A stretch of 64,000 nucleotides of DNA from Coriobacteriaceae bacterium (GCA_902363875.1 CABJBO010000005.1:41010-105009); one strand, 5' to 3'. Counted from the stretch's first letter, positions 1-8,999 are shown. Notes: generated by a model from the sequence alone, not told the origin. Made by a program: numbers and translations.

Positions 1-523
1 GAACCTGCTTGCCATCACCAAGCTCGAGGGCGGCGGCATGCATCTGTCGACCACGCTCGAGCTTATGGACGATATCGTCGAGGAGGCGCTGCGCCATGTA
101 AATCCGGCCGTGCGCGAGCACGATCTTAAGGTGGTGGCGAGCGATGAGCCGGCGCTCGTCAATGTCGATGCGCGCCTGATGGTGCAGCTGGTGGTAAACC
201 TGGTGAACAATGCCATTACCTACACGCCCGCAGGCTCGCATATCGTGATCTCGATTGATGCCGGCGATGGACGCGTGGCGTGCTCGGTGGCCGATGACGG
301 CCCGGGCATTGCTTCCGAGGACCGCGAGCGTATCTTTGAGTCGTTCTACACCGCCAACCATGGTTTGGCCGATAGCCGACGCAGTGTGGGCCTGGGGCTT
401 TCGCTTTGCCGCTCCATTGCGCTGGCGCATGGCGGTAGCATAGAGGTTGCCGCGGCGGACCCGCACGGCTCGGTCTTTACGATCGAGCTTCCCGCCGCCG
501 ACGTTTCGTTTGATAAGGAGTAG
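1..523 (+). CDS. kdpD: Sensor histidine kinase KdpD, C-terminal part (5' end outside window)
   Basis: Only the last ~174 codons are present; the reading frame is open from the first complete codon (base 2), so the gene starts upstream of the window. The end of the dimerisation helix is followed by a HATPase_c domain: N box NLVNNAITYTP, G1 box DDGPGI, F box FESFY and G2 box GLGLSLC. The protein would be the membrane sensor of the K+-limitation two-component system that phosphorylates KdpE. It stops 4 bp before the GTG of a KdpE-like regulator, which supports the pairing. KdpD rather than another kinase is inferred from this neighbour and the C-terminal sequence style; the Kdp and Usp domains that would prove it lie outside. 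Confidence 0.82.
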   Translation, partial: NLLAITKLEGGGMHLSTTLELMDDIVEEALRHVNPAVREHDLKVVASDEPALVNVDARLMVQLVVNLVNNAITYTPAGSHIVISIDAGDGRVACSVADDGPGIASEDRERIFESFYTANHGLADSRRSVGLGLSLCRSIALAHGGSIEVAAADPHGSVFTIELPAADVSFDKE

Positions 524-527
524 CGCT

Positions 528-1241
528 GTGCCGAACTCTGCCGTGAAACCGCTCATCTTGGTCGTTGAGGACGATCCCGCCGTCCGCAACCTTATCGTCG
601 CCGCGCTCGAGGCGCACGGCTTGCGCCATATGGCCGTGGAGACCGCACATGCTGCCATCGCCGCCGCCTCGTCGCAGGCGCCGAGCATTGTGCTGCTCGA
701 TCTGGGCCTGCCCGATATGGACGGCGTCAAGGTGGTGGAGTCGGTGCGCACGTGGTCGGGCATGCCGATCATCGTGGTCTCGGCGCGCAGCGAGGACGCG
801 GACAAGATCCGCGCGCTCGATGCTGGTGCCGACGACTACCTGACCAAGCCGTTTTCGGTCGAGGAACTGCTCGCGCGCATTCGCACGACGCTCAGGCGCC
901 TTTCGTATGCGCAAACGGGCGGTGTTGCCTCCGAGGGCTCGTTCGATACCGGCGAGCTGCATATCGATTTTGATGCCGGCATCGCCACGATGGATGGCGA
1001 GGAACTGCATCTGACGCCGATCGAGTACAAACTCCTATGCCTGCTGGCACACAACGCCGACAAGGTGCTGACGCACCAGTTTATCCTGCACGAGATTTGG
1101 GGTACGGCGACTAAGAGCGACCTGGCGAGTCTACGCGTCTTTATGGGCACGCTGCGCAAGAAGATCGAGTCCGACCCCGCGCATCCGCGCTATATCCAGA
1201 CGCACGTGGGTATCGGTTACCGATTGGTCATCCAAGGCTAG
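528..1241 (+). CDS. kdpE: Response regulator KdpE, OmpR family
   Basis: A 237-residue two-domain regulator. The receiver domain (about residues 8-120) has the acidic pocket EDD, the phospho-acceptor Asp58 in VLLDLG and the conserved Lys in LTKPF. The C-terminal winged helix (about 145-235) has the OmpR-type TPIEYKLLCLLA and GIGYRL segments. Start chosen at GTG 528, 4 bp after the kdpD stop, which gives the usual family length; an in-frame ATG at 447 would overlap kdpD by 77 bp. It is expected to activate kdpFABC when phosphorylated by KdpD. Those transporter genes are not in the window. Confidence 0.88.
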   Translation: MPNSAVKPLILVVEDDPAVRNLIVAALEAHGLRHMAVETAHAAIAAASSQAPSIVLLDLGLPDMDGVKVVESVRTWSGMPIIVVSARSEDADKIRALDAGADDYLTKPFSVEELLARIRTTLRRLSYAQTGGVASEGSFDTGELHIDFDAGIATMDGEELHLTPIEYKLLCLLAHNADKVLTHQFILHEIWGTATKSDLASLRVFMGTLRKKIESDPAHPRYIQTHVGIGYRLVIQG

Positions 1242-1266
1242 ATCGCCAACCACCATCCCAATATGA

Positions 1267-1331
1267 GTTGCGGTGAAATACGGTCTAAATTTGCCTAATT
1301 CCAGGCAAAACAGTCCGTATTCCACCGCAAC
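1267..1331. terminator. 65-bp two-level palindrome between convergent kdpE and rlmKL
   Basis: The outer arms (GTTGCGGTG... and ...CACCGCAAC, extended by near-matching AATACGG/CCGTATT) enclose an inner hairpin TTGCCT-AATTCC-AGGCAA at 1291-1308. It lies 25 bp after the kdpE stop and 4 bp from the rlmKL stop on the other strand, so it probably serves as a bidirectional terminator. There is no long T tract. Confidence 0.6.
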
Positions 1332-1335
1332 TTTG

Positions 1336-3894
1336 TTATTTGCCCTTGGGCTTGCTGGCGTAGAACTTCTTCTTTTTGGGCTTGCCGGCGGAGTCAGGCT
1401 TGCCGTTGCCGCGCGGCCCCCGGTCGCCTGCCTGCGCGTGCGCGGGCGCCGCTGCGCGAGGCTTGCGGGCTTCGGGGTTGCGCAGCTCCTCGACGCGCTC
1501 GGCAATTTCCTCGGCGCTAAAGCCGACTTCGGCCATGGCGTCCTCGATGGGCAGGCGGCGCACGATGTAGCAGTGGTGCACCTTCTGGTTGCGCGCGAAG
1601 TCCTCGGGGATGGTCTGCGCCGTAATGTCCTCCAGCACCACGCCCGCGCGGGCGAGCTTGCGCGTTTCGGGGCGGAAGCCGCGCAGGTTGCAGCTAAAGA
1701 TGGCATGGCCGCCCTGCGCGAGCAGGCGCGATACGCCGGCCAACAGCTCAACATGGTCGCGCTGGACATCCCAGGTGCGGCGGCCCATCTTGGAGGAGTT
1801 CGAGAACGTGGGCGGGTCGACAAAGATCAGGTCCCAGCGGTTGCGCGTCTGGCGCTGGTCGCGAATCCAGGCGAGCACGTCGTCGCGCACAAAGTGGTGT
1901 TGCGATCCCACAAAGCCGTTCTGGCGCATGTTGCGCTCGGCCCAGTCCAGGTAGGTGTTGGAGAGGTCGACCGTCACGGTTTCCTCGACGCCGCCGTCGG
2001 CCGCATAGCAGGTAGCGGTGCCGGTGTAGGCGAACAGGTTGAGGAAGCGGCGTGCCTGCTTGGCGTGCTCGCGCACCAGATCGCGCGTGACGCGGTGGTC
2101 CAAGAAGATGCCCACGTCCAGGTAGTCGTCAAAGTTGACGGCAAAGGTAAGACCGCCTTCCTCGATGAGCGGCAGGCGACGGCGCGCGATGTTGGCGCGC
2201 TCGCCCGAGCCGCCCTTGCCGGCGCCCTGCTTGCCGTACTGCGAGCCGCCGCGCGAACGCATGCGTGCCTTGGCGTGCACGTGCTCGGCCGGAACATCCA
2301 GGATGCGCGGCGCGATGGCCAAGATATCGAGCATGCGGGCCTGGGCCAGCGCGGGGTCGATGGTCTTGGGCGCGGCGTATTCGGCGATGACGAGCCAGCG
2401 GCCCGGCGTCTGCGGGCATCCCTCGTACAGGTCGATGGCGGCGGAGTAGTCGGGTAGGTCGGCATCGTAGACGCGGTAGCAGCTCACGCCCTCGCGCTTG
2501 GCCCACTTACGACGCAGGCGGGCGTTCTTGCGCAGGCGGTTGGCGAACTGCTCCGACTCGGGGATGAGCACGGGCAGCGGCTTGCCGTCGCCTAGGTCGA
2601 GCGTGGCGGCGGGCTCGGGCATGGGGGCGTCGGCGGCTTCGTCTTGGGCATTTGCGGTCTGCTCCTCGGCATCTGCGTTGGTCGCAGCCTCAAACGCTGC
2701 GGCGGCGTGGTCGAGCGAGGGCCAAACCTCGATAGTCGCCTCTTCGTTGTTGGGCATGACGGCAATGGAGCGCACGGGCTCGGCATGGAGCGCGCGGGCC
2801 ATAAGGCCGTCGCGGGTGAGGGCGGCGACCGGCGCGGCGGTAAGCTCGGGCGCGCGACGCAGCTCGCCGACCAGCGTCATGGCGTCATGCATAAGCGACA
2901 GCGGTGTCTCGGTCGTATCCGCGACGAGGGCGGCACCGGCGACGGCGCCCGCGTGGTCCAGTACGGTGGCAGATTTGGCGGCGCAAAAATCGACAAAGCG
3001 CTTGTAGCCGGCACACGTAACCATGCGCTCAGCGGTCTTGCGTGCGGCGGGGTCAGCATCTACGGCAACGATGCGCGCCTGGCGCTCGCGCGCTGCCGTC
3101 TCGCGCTCGCGTGCCTCGGCACGCAGCCGCTCCCACAGGTCGGCATCATGCAGCTGCCAGCCCTCAAAGCCCCAGCGCTCGCGGGCGGCGCCCGGGGCGC
3201 GGTCGTTCAGAATATTCACGGCTTCCAGCAGCAGGCCGCCGCCGGCGCACGAGGCGTCGATCAACGTGGGTAGAGCCTCGTTCTCGTAGTCGTCGGCCGT
3301 CAGCTCGCGCTCGCACAGCGCGGTCCAGCCGACCTGCGCCAACACCAGGGCGGCGTAGTCGGGGCGTAGCACGTGCGTGCCCTCGCCAGCGCGGGTCGCC
3401 GCGGGCGGCAGACGCTTGAACAGCGGGTCGCCTGAAAGGTCTAGGCTGATGCTCGCGCGACGTTGGCGCAGCGAAAGCAGCAGGTGGACATCGGGGTCGG
3501 CAGCATCGACATCGGCGCGACGGCCCGTGGTCTCGGCCAGGCGGTCGCACAATGCGTCCTTGGCGCGCAGGGCCGAGAAGCGCGTGTTGCGCAGCTGCTC
3601 GGTCACACCACGGGCAGTGATGGCAATGGTGGCGCCGGGGCGGACGATGTTTTCCCAGGCAATGTCGTAAACGCCGTCGTACAACGCATCGGCATCCTGC
3701 GCCTCAAAGCGCCCAAGCACCACAAACACGCGGCTGGCCAGGCGCGACCACAGACAGGCGCGGTAGCCTTCTTCGATCTCGCCCTCAAACGTAGCGCGGC
3801 CCTTCAGGCGGCGTACATGCGAAAGCCCGAGCCGTTTAAGCTCGTCGGCGAGTGCGGACTCAAAGCCCTCGGGGCAGCTTGCGTAAAATTCCAT
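1336..3894 (-). CDS. rlmKL: Bifunctional 23S rRNA methyltransferase RlmKL, with degenerate RlmL active site
   Basis: An 852-residue protein in the RlmKL layout. An N-terminal THUMP-like region (about 1-160) is followed by an RlmL-type methyltransferase (about 170-390) with a SAM-loop-like DASCAGGG (213-220), and then an RlmK-type methyltransferase (about 440-780). The RlmK half is intact, with FAYTG (621-625) and catalytic-loop DPPTFSNSSKM (693-703). In the RlmL half the expected NPPYGER motif is replaced by VADTTETPL (324-332), so m2G2445 activity is doubtful while m7G2069 activity is likely. An acidic Ala/Glu linker (about 395-430) and a Lys-rich tail follow. Start ATG 3894 has the strong SD AGAGAGG; an upstream in-frame ATG at 3969 lacks one. 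Confidence 0.82.
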   Translation of the reverse strand: MEFYASCPEGFESALADELKRLGLSHVRRLKGRATFEGEIEEGYRACLWSRLASRVFVVLGRFEAQDADALYDGVYDIAWENIVRPGATIAITARGVTEQLRNTRFSALRAKDALCDRLAETTGRRADVDAADPDVHLLLSLRQRRASISLDLSGDPLFKRLPPAATRAGEGTHVLRPDYAALVLAQVGWTALCERELTADDYENEALPTLIDASCAGGGLLLEAVNILNDRAPGAARERWGFEGWQLHDADLWERLRAEARERETAARERQARIVAVDADPAARKTAERMVTCAGYKRFVDFCAAKSATVLDHAGAVAGAALVADTTETPLSLMHDAMTLVGELRRAPELTAAPVAALTRDGLMARALHAEPVRSIAVMPNNEEATIEVWPSLDHAAAAFEAATNADAEEQTANAQDEAADAPMPEPAATLDLGDGKPLPVLIPESEQFANRLRKNARLRRKWAKREGVSCYRVYDADLPDYSAAIDLYEGCPQTPGRWLVIAEYAAPKTIDPALAQARMLDILAIAPRILDVPAEHVHAKARMRSRGGSQYGKQGAGKGGSGERANIARRRLPLIEEGGLTFAVNFDDYLDVGIFLDHRVTRDLVREHAKQARRFLNLFAYTGTATCYAADGGVEETVTVDLSNTYLDWAERNMRQNGFVGSQHHFVRDDVLAWIRDQRQTRNRWDLIFVDPPTFSNSSKMGRRTWDVQRDHVELLAGVSRLLAQGGHAIFSCNLRGFRPETRKLARAGVVLEDITAQTIPEDFARNQKVHHCYIVRRLPIEDAMAEVGFSAEEIAERVEELRNPEARKPRAAAPAHAQAGDRGPRGNGKPDSAGKPKKKKFYASKPKGK

Positions 3895-4145
3895 GGGTGA
3901 CCTCTCTGGTTGCGTCGCTCCATTATATGATGGATGCTTCGTTTGCCATCGCCCTCGAAAGGAACCCATATGATTGATGCGTGCCCCTTGATTCCCATTT
4001 TCATTGCAACAGCCTCAGGACTCGGGGCCTCGCACAGGCTCCCGCCGCCTTACAGAACTGAAAGCTGGGCGTAGGGCAAATCCATGGCACGTGACCTGCG
4101 ATTGCTCGGCCATAGATGGCGTAATCGAGGCTAAGGGAGGGCATC

Positions 4146-4295
4146 ATGCGCAAGGGAAACGAGAGCTGGTTCTGGCACGCGAACGACATGGTGGTGGCGG
4201 GCGACATGAACCCCGTGGTCCGCGTCCTGTGGGCCGCGCTCATCGTAGGCATCGGCGTCGCGACGATGGCCACGCTCTGGATCGTCACGAGGTAG
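4146..4295 (+). CDS. Small single-pass membrane peptide, 49 aa, unknown
   Basis: A 49-codon frame with a good SD (AAGGGAGG, spacing about 5). The first 25 residues are polar and contain two Trp (ESWFWHANDMVVAGDMN). A hydrophobic helix of about 20 residues then runs from VVRVLWAALIVG to MATLWIV, with Thr-Arg at the end. This looks like a tail-anchored or single-span small protein. It sits alone between divergent rlmKL and the HAD gene that converges on it. I do not recognise a family. The ribosome site and clean membrane segment argue for a real gene, but its small size keeps confidence moderate. Confidence 0.45.
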   Translation: MRKGNESWFWHANDMVVAGDMNPVVRVLWAALIVGIGVATMATLWIVTR

Positions 4296-4347
4296 CGCGC
4301 CACGAACGGATGACGAGGCACGCGGCGCATGCCACGCTGGCGGAACC

Positions 4348-5175
4348 CTAGCCTCGCTGCTGGACAATCTGTTCGATGAGCTTCGCGACGGAGTCCTCGG
4401 CTGCGTTCCCGATCAGGTGATGGGCCGCGGCCTTCGCCTCTGGCATCGCGCCCGCGACTGCGTAGGAGTTCGGCACCTTATCGAGGAGCGTCACGTCGTT
4501 TTCCGAGTCTCCGATAAAAGCGACCTCGTCCAGCGTGACCCCAAGGCTGCCGAGAAGCGCGTCGAGTCCGTTTACCTTGCTCCAGCCAGCCGGAACAACA
4601 TCGAGGAAGAATGGGACGGGCGAGGGGAAATCAAGTTCTGGGCAGGCTTCCTTGCATCGACTCCGAACGACTTCCGTCGGGGCGGAGCTGACGTTGACGA
4701 AGATGCCGGCGGTTATGACGTCACGGTTCGTGGGCACGTCTCCGAGCGCCATGTCTCTTCCGGAGTCCTTAACGACTTCCAGGGCGAATTCGTCGCCAGG
4801 CTCGACGGCGCAGAGGAACTGCTCGCAGCGCTTGCCTGTCTCATCGACATCGGCGACTAGCCAGAGTGACGTCCCCGCGTAGGGGCGTACAGCGCTATCG
4901 AGCTTGACGAGGGCCTCCGTCGAGAGCGTCTTTTTGAACACGAGTTCGCCGCTGGAGAAGACCTTCTTTCCGTTGGCCATGATGCCGGTCGAGAAACAGC
5001 GCGCGTCGCCGTCAAAGGCATCGGCCAGGTCGGCGTAGTCGCGCCCGCTTGCGGGGCCGAACGCGATGCCCGCATCGAGCGCCGAAAGAATCGCGCTGTG
5101 CGTGCGCTCCGATACGACCCTTGAGCCAAACGGCAACAGGGTCCCATCCATGTCTGCGAGGATGAGCTTTATCAA
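4348..5175 (-). CDS. HAD-superfamily hydrolase, Cof/IIB type (phosphatase)
   Basis: About 275 residues, typical for Cof-type HAD phosphatases. Motif I is DMDGTLLP near the N terminus. The IIB cap follows, with motif III Lys in the SKVNGLDALL region and motif IV GDSENDVTLL. Start chosen at TTG 5175 because GGGAGG lies 5 bp upstream; the in-frame ATG at 5202 would put that SD inside the gene. It probably dephosphorylates a sugar phosphate. It lies downstream of the RpiR gene on the same strand with about 50 bp between, so the two may be co-transcribed and belong to the sugar locus to the right. Confidence 0.82.
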   Translation of the reverse strand: MIKLILADMDGTLLPFGSRVVSERTHSAILSALDAGIAFGPASGRDYADLADAFDGDARCFSTGIMANGKKVFSSGELVFKKTLSTEALVKLDSAVRPYAGTSLWLVADVDETGKRCEQFLCAVEPGDEFALEVVKDSGRDMALGDVPTNRDVITAGIFVNVSSAPTEVVRSRCKEACPELDFPSPVPFFLDVVPAGWSKVNGLDALLGSLGVTLDEVAFIGDSENDVTLLDKVPNSYAVAGAMPEAKAAAHHLIGNAAEDSVAKLIEQIVQQRG

Positions 5176-5224
5176 GGGGTCCTCCCGTTTCGGTCTGGGC
5201 ATCGGTGCGCCGGCGTGCGTCGTC

Positions 5225-6088
5225 CTAGCTGTATTGCTTGTCTCCCATGAGATTCTTCGAGATGATCCTGTTAAACTCTACCGGGTCATCCCAGCAAGAG
5301 GTCAGGAAGAGGAACAGCAGCTCGATGACGAAGTTGATCGAGCTGTGCGAGAAGGCGATCTCGGTTCCGGTGATGGCCTGATCTCGCGAGATGGCTCGGA
5401 TGATATGCGTGGCACGCTTCGCGAGCGGCGTATCCGGGTTGTCTGTGATCATGATGATGGGGGTGTTCGAATCCTCGGCAGAGTCGAATATGTTGACGAG
5501 GCGCTTCGAGTATCCGGACGTCGAAATGACGAGCAGAACGTCATTCTCCTTGAGGCTGGTTGCGACGGAGACCATGGCTTCGGTGGTACTGGGGCAAAAC
5601 GCTCTGACTCCAACCTGCGAGAGCTTGAACGCCGCGTTTACGCCCATGTTAATCGAGTTGCCGACGCCCGCGATCAGGACGAGGTTGGCGTTGTGGAGCA
5701 GATTGACGACTGCCGAAAAGTCATCGGAGTCAATGAGCGAGGCGGTTTGGGAGAGCTCCTTGACCTTGTGAGACAGGACGTACTTGATGGAGCCCTCGAC
5801 GTCGTCCAGAGTAATCCTGCCGTCCGTGGCCTTTTCTTCGCCGGATGCCCTGCTGATGGATATGCCGAGCGCCAGACGCATGTCCGAATAGGTTCGGTAG
5901 TCAAGCGTCCTTGCGAATCTCGAAACAGACGCCGGTGACGTACCGGTTTCTGCGGCGAGTTCGCGGACGGTCATCGTTGCGACATCCGACGGGTGGTCGA
6001 GCACATACGTTGCGATTGCCTTCTCCGAGGGGGATAGGCTGCTCATGACCGCGCAGATGTGGCTGAGCACATCCCCTGTCTTATCCAT
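5225..6088 (-). CDS. RpiR-family transcriptional regulator (HTH + SIS)
   Basis: 287 residues. The N-terminal HTH_6 domain (about 1-77) has the recognition segment ELAAETGTSPASVSRFARTLDY. A C-terminal SIS sugar-phosphate isomerase domain (about 120-260) has GVGNSINMG and VISTSGYSKRLV, which would bind a phosphosugar effector. Start ATG 6088 has AAGGAG 5 bp upstream. It diverges from the MFS gene at 6389. The 300-bp gap holds at least two perfect palindromes containing TGAAA/TTTCA half-sites, likely its operators, so it should control the MFS/aldolase/PTS genes and itself. Confidence 0.88.
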   Translation of the reverse strand: MDKTGDVLSHICAVMSSLSPSEKAIATYVLDHPSDVATMTVRELAAETGTSPASVSRFARTLDYRTYSDMRLALGISISRASGEEKATDGRITLDDVEGSIKYVLSHKVKELSQTASLIDSDDFSAVVNLLHNANLVLIAGVGNSINMGVNAAFKLSQVGVRAFCPSTTEAMVSVATSLKENDVLLVISTSGYSKRLVNIFDSAEDSNTPIIMITDNPDTPLAKRATHIIRAISRDQAITGTEIAFSHSSINFVIELLFLFLTSCWDDPVEFNRIISKNLMGDKQYS

Positions 6089-6157
6089 GGTTACTCCTTG
6101 GTCCTAGCTTGCTTTGTATCTTAGGTCAAGAGAGGTGAAAAATAAGCGAAATGTTTC

Positions 6158-6188
6158 ATCAGCGGTGAAATAGCGTTTCACCGCTGAT
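6158..6188. promoter_or_regulatory. Candidate RpiR operator 1 (13-bp perfect palindrome)
   Basis: ATCAGCGGTGAAA and TTTCACCGCTGAT flank a 5-nt spacer. It lies 70 bp upstream of the RpiR start in the divergent intergenic region. Further GTTTCA/TGAAAC half-sites occur on both sides (6153, 6259, 6329). Confidence 0.55.
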
Positions 6189-6280
6189 TTCCTACCGTTC
6201 ACGGTAAATCGGTACTTCCTCGGCGCAATCTCAGCTTGAGCTGCTATCTTATGAGCCGTGAAACAACGGCACGAAAACGA

Positions 6281-6303
6281 TGAAACAACAGAACATTGTT
6301 TCA
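6281..6303. promoter_or_regulatory. Candidate RpiR operator 2 (8-bp perfect palindrome)
   Basis: TGAAACAA and TTGTTTCA are separated by 7 nt, about 85 bp upstream of the MFS start. It shares the TGAAA core with operator 1, which fits one regulator serving both directions. Confidence 0.5.
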
Positions 6304-6388
6304 ACGCCTCGCAACTCCGTTTCACGCTAGATGGTGAATCACTTCGAAGCCCAGACAGGCACCCGGCGAGCAAGAAGGGAGAAGCACG

Positions 6389-7591
6389 ATGCACAACGCC
6401 AAGACAAACGCAAGCATGACTTCGCTGTTCTTCGCGAACGTACTCTACTGGGTCTGCGCGGGCGTGTACTCGCCGTTTCTCTCCGCTCACTACACGAGCC
6501 TCGGCCTCAGCGCGGCCCAGACCGGCATTCTCCTCGCGGCGACCCCGGTGTGTGCGCTCGCCATCCAGCCGCTCTGGTCGACGATCGCCGACAAGCTCGG
6601 GCGCCGCCGCGCGGTCATCGTGGCCCTCTGCCTTGCGGCGGCGGTACTCGCTCCGCTGTATTACCTGGCGTCGACGTTCGTCCCGGTCCTTCTCGTAACC
6701 TTTGCATTCTCGGCGTTTTTCTCGGGGCTCCTGCCCCTGAGCGACTCCCTCGTCATCGAGCTCGCGGATCGCTCTGGCCTGGACTTTTCTCGCATTCGCA
6801 TGGGTGGCACTATCGGCTATGCCATCGTCGTCCTGATCGTCGGTCGGCTGCTCGACATGGCTCCTCAAATCCAGTTCACGGTGGTCTCCGCCGCGCTGGT
6901 GGTCTTCGCGGCTCACATGTGGCGCCTCCCCGAGGCGGGAATTCGCGCCAATGCCGCGGACGATCCCAAGGTCTCCCACGGAAAGGGCCTCCTCTCGCTG
7001 TTCACCAGCAATGAGATCGCCTTCGTCTTGGTCTTCGCCTTCATCAGTTCGGCCGCGATTGGCTTCATCGGGGCGTTCTTGGGCCGCTACGCGGTCGAGC
7101 TTGGCGAGGGTCAGAACCTCGTGGGCGTCCTGAGTGCGGTCTCCGCTGCGAGCGAGATCCCCATCCTGCTCGTTTCCTCCAAGCTGGTCAGGCGCTTCGG
7201 CGAGATGAACCTCCTGATCTTTTCCTGCTTCATGGCGGCGCTCAGGCTCGTGCTTGTGGGCACCGGCATCGTCCCGGTCATGGTCTGCGGCCAGCTGCTG
7301 CAGAGCGTGAGTTACATGACCGTCTACTACTCCTGCGTTACCTACATTGCCAACCACACTTACGAGGATTGTCGCGCTCGAGGTCAGAGCGCCTTCGCGA
7401 TGGTCCAGAGCGGTCTGTCCGTCGTGGTTGCGAACCTGTTTGGCGGTTGGGCGTGCGATGCGCTCGGCACGCACGCGGGTTTCCTGGCCTTCGCCCTCGC
7501 TTCAACGATTGCTGCAGTCGCTGCTCTTGTGGCGTACGTGCTATGGCGTCGAAGCGCGGCGCCGCAGCCTGAGGGCCAGGCGGCCGCATAG
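6389..7591 (+). CDS. MFS transporter (sugar or nucleoside symporter-like)
   Basis: 400 residues with about 12 hydrophobic segments. The first loop resembles MFS_1-like/LacY-type carriers: ...SAHYTSLGLSAAQTGILLA, followed by the loop 2-3 motif DKLGRRRA. The central loop around residue 190 is short. It is the first gene of the rightward arm of the RpiR-controlled locus, 115 bp before the aldolase. Start ATG 6389 follows AAGGGAGAAG. It probably imports or exports the same carbohydrate handled by the PTS below; the substrate cannot be read from sequence. Confidence 0.83.
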   Translation: MHNAKTNASMTSLFFANVLYWVCAGVYSPFLSAHYTSLGLSAAQTGILLAATPVCALAIQPLWSTIADKLGRRRAVIVALCLAAAVLAPLYYLASTFVPVLLVTFAFSAFFSGLLPLSDSLVIELADRSGLDFSRIRMGGTIGYAIVVLIVGRLLDMAPQIQFTVVSAALVVFAAHMWRLPEAGIRANAADDPKVSHGKGLLSLFTSNEIAFVLVFAFISSAAIGFIGAFLGRYAVELGEGQNLVGVLSAVSAASEIPILLVSSKLVRRFGEMNLLIFSCFMAALRLVLVGTGIVPVMVCGQLLQSVSYMTVYYSCVTYIANHTYEDCRARGQSAFAMVQSGLSVVVANLFGGWACDALGTHAGFLAFALASTIAAVAALVAYVLWRRSAAPQPEGQAAA

Positions 7592-7705
7592 GCTCCACCG
7601 CGCCTCGCAAGCGCCTGCCTGCCTCGCGCTTCGCTTCGTGTTCAACCAGCTGACGAGCTGAGAACTGTCCGATCCAATGATTATTCAGGTGAAAGGAAGA
7701 CAAAG

Positions 7706-8560
7706 ATGTCACTCATCAAGGTCAACGAGCTTCTTCAACATGCGACCGAGCACCACTATGGCGTGCCCGCGATTAACGTCATCAATACGGAGACCATCCG
7801 TTATGCGATCCAGGCCGCCGAGGATGAGCACATGCCCATCATCATCCAGTACTGGCCTGGCTTCGAGGACCACTGCGCCCTCGACATCATCGCCTTCGCC
7901 GCCCGCTATTACGCCGAGCGCGCGAGCGTGCCCGTCGCCGTCCACCAGGATCACTCCGCTGGTTACGAGATCGCCGTCAAGGGCGTCAAGGCCGGCTTCC
8001 CATCCGTCATGGTCGACGGCTCCTCACTTTCCTATGAGGAGAACTTCCAGCTCACGAAGGACGTCGTCCAGGTCGCCAAGATCTTCGACGTCGACATCGA
8101 GGCCGAGCTCGGCCATGTCGGCAACGGCTCTGACGCCAACGACTTCGTGAACAGCGACCACTACACCGACCCGAACCTCGCCGAGGAGTTTGTCGAGGGC
8201 ACCGGTTGCGGCTCGCTCGCCATCGCCGTCGGCAATGCCCACGGCCCCTATGTCAAGGTCCCGAACCTCGACATGGAGCGCATCAAGGCCTGCAGGGAGG
8301 CCGTCAGCGTCCCCCTCGTCATGCACGGATGCTCCGACATCCCCGACGAGCAGCTCCAGGAGGCCGTGAACCTCGGCATGAGTAAGTTCAACATCGCCAC
8401 GGAGTACTTCCGTTCCATGTACCGCGCCTTCGAGAAGGACATCAACTCCGGTAAGAACGACGGCAACGGCATAGGCCTCCTGATGGACGCCGCCCCCGAC
8501 ATGCGCGCGTTCGTCGTCAGCAAGATCCAGCTTCTGAACCCCAACCACTATTCGCTCTAG
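7706..8560 (+). CDS. Class II fructose/tagatose-bisphosphate-type aldolase
   Basis: 284 residues, aligning with GatY/KbaY/FbaA-type class II aldolases. The metal and catalytic region is VAVHQDHSAGYE (HxDH), followed by DIEAELGHVGNGSD, AVGNAHG and MHGCSDIP, which supply the Zn2+ His ligands and catalytic Asp. It should cleave a ketose (bis)phosphate to DHAP or a related triose. It lies 10 bp before the PTS IIA gene, clearly in one operon. No sugar-phosphate kinase is present in the locus, so the true substrate may be a monophosphate or the kinase may be elsewhere. SD GAAAGGAAG precedes the ATG. Confidence 0.85.
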   Translation: MSLIKVNELLQHATEHHYGVPAINVINTETIRYAIQAAEDEHMPIIIQYWPGFEDHCALDIIAFAARYYAERASVPVAVHQDHSAGYEIAVKGVKAGFPSVMVDGSSLSYEENFQLTKDVVQVAKIFDVDIEAELGHVGNGSDANDFVNSDHYTDPNLAEEFVEGTGCGSLAIAVGNAHGPYVKVPNLDMERIKACREAVSVPLVMHGCSDIPDEQLQEAVNLGMSKFNIATEYFRSMYRAFEKDINSGKNDGNGIGLLMDAAPDMRAFVVSKIQLLNPNHYSL

Positions 8561-8570
8561 GAGAGACTCG

Positions 8571-8999
8571 ATGAAGAAAGTTCTTGTCGCGTCGCACGGC
8601 CACCTCGCAAGCGGAATCAGGAGCTCGATCGGAATCCTGACCGGCATGGCGGACATGGTGGAGGCAGTTGACTGCTACGTGGACGACTCCGATTTCATCC
8701 CTCGCATCCAGGCCTTTATTGACTCGGTGGGCCCTGAGGACGAGGCCATCATCTTCACCGACATCTACGGTGGTTCCGTCTTCCAGAAGGTCGTCCTTAT
8801 GGAGCCGGAGAAGCGCGGGATCGTCCACGTCACCGGTATGAACCTCGGCCTCGTGATCGAGACGCTCCTCGGCGCCGAGCCGGTCACGGCAGATTCGATC
8901 AAGCAGAGCGTCGAACTGGCGAGGGCGACGATGCAGGTCGTCGAGCCTCCGAGCAAGGCCGCGGACAACGAGGAGTCCGAGGGAGACTTCTTTGATTAG
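8571..8999 (+). CDS. PTS mannose-family EIIA component
   Basis: 142 residues. The N terminus MKKVLVASHGHLASG matches EIIA-Man (PF03610) with phospho-accepting His9. TDIYGGSVFQKV is the second conserved loop. It takes phosphate from HPr and passes it to EIIB. The C-terminal tail is acidic (EESEGDFFD). It sits between the aldolase and EIIB in one operon. Confidence 0.9.
   Translation: MKKVLVASHGHLASGIRSSIGILTGMADMVEAVDCYVDDSDFIPRIQAFIDSVGPEDEAIIFTDIYGGSVFQKVVLMEPEKRGIVHVTGMNLGLVIETLLGAEPVTADSIKQSVELARATMQVVEPPSKAADNEESEGDFFD

Noticed and set aside
3970..4074. 34-codon frame with an SD (GAAAGGAAC) starting at 3970
   Set aside because: The peptide has no clear domain or membrane pattern, and the frame ends in a stretch with no conservation cue. 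It might be a remnant, but the evidence is too thin.
7592..7705. Terminator between the MFS gene and the aldolase
   Set aside because: Only weak GC-rich pairing (GCGCCTCGC/GCCTCGCGC) without a T tract; treated as read-through within one operon.
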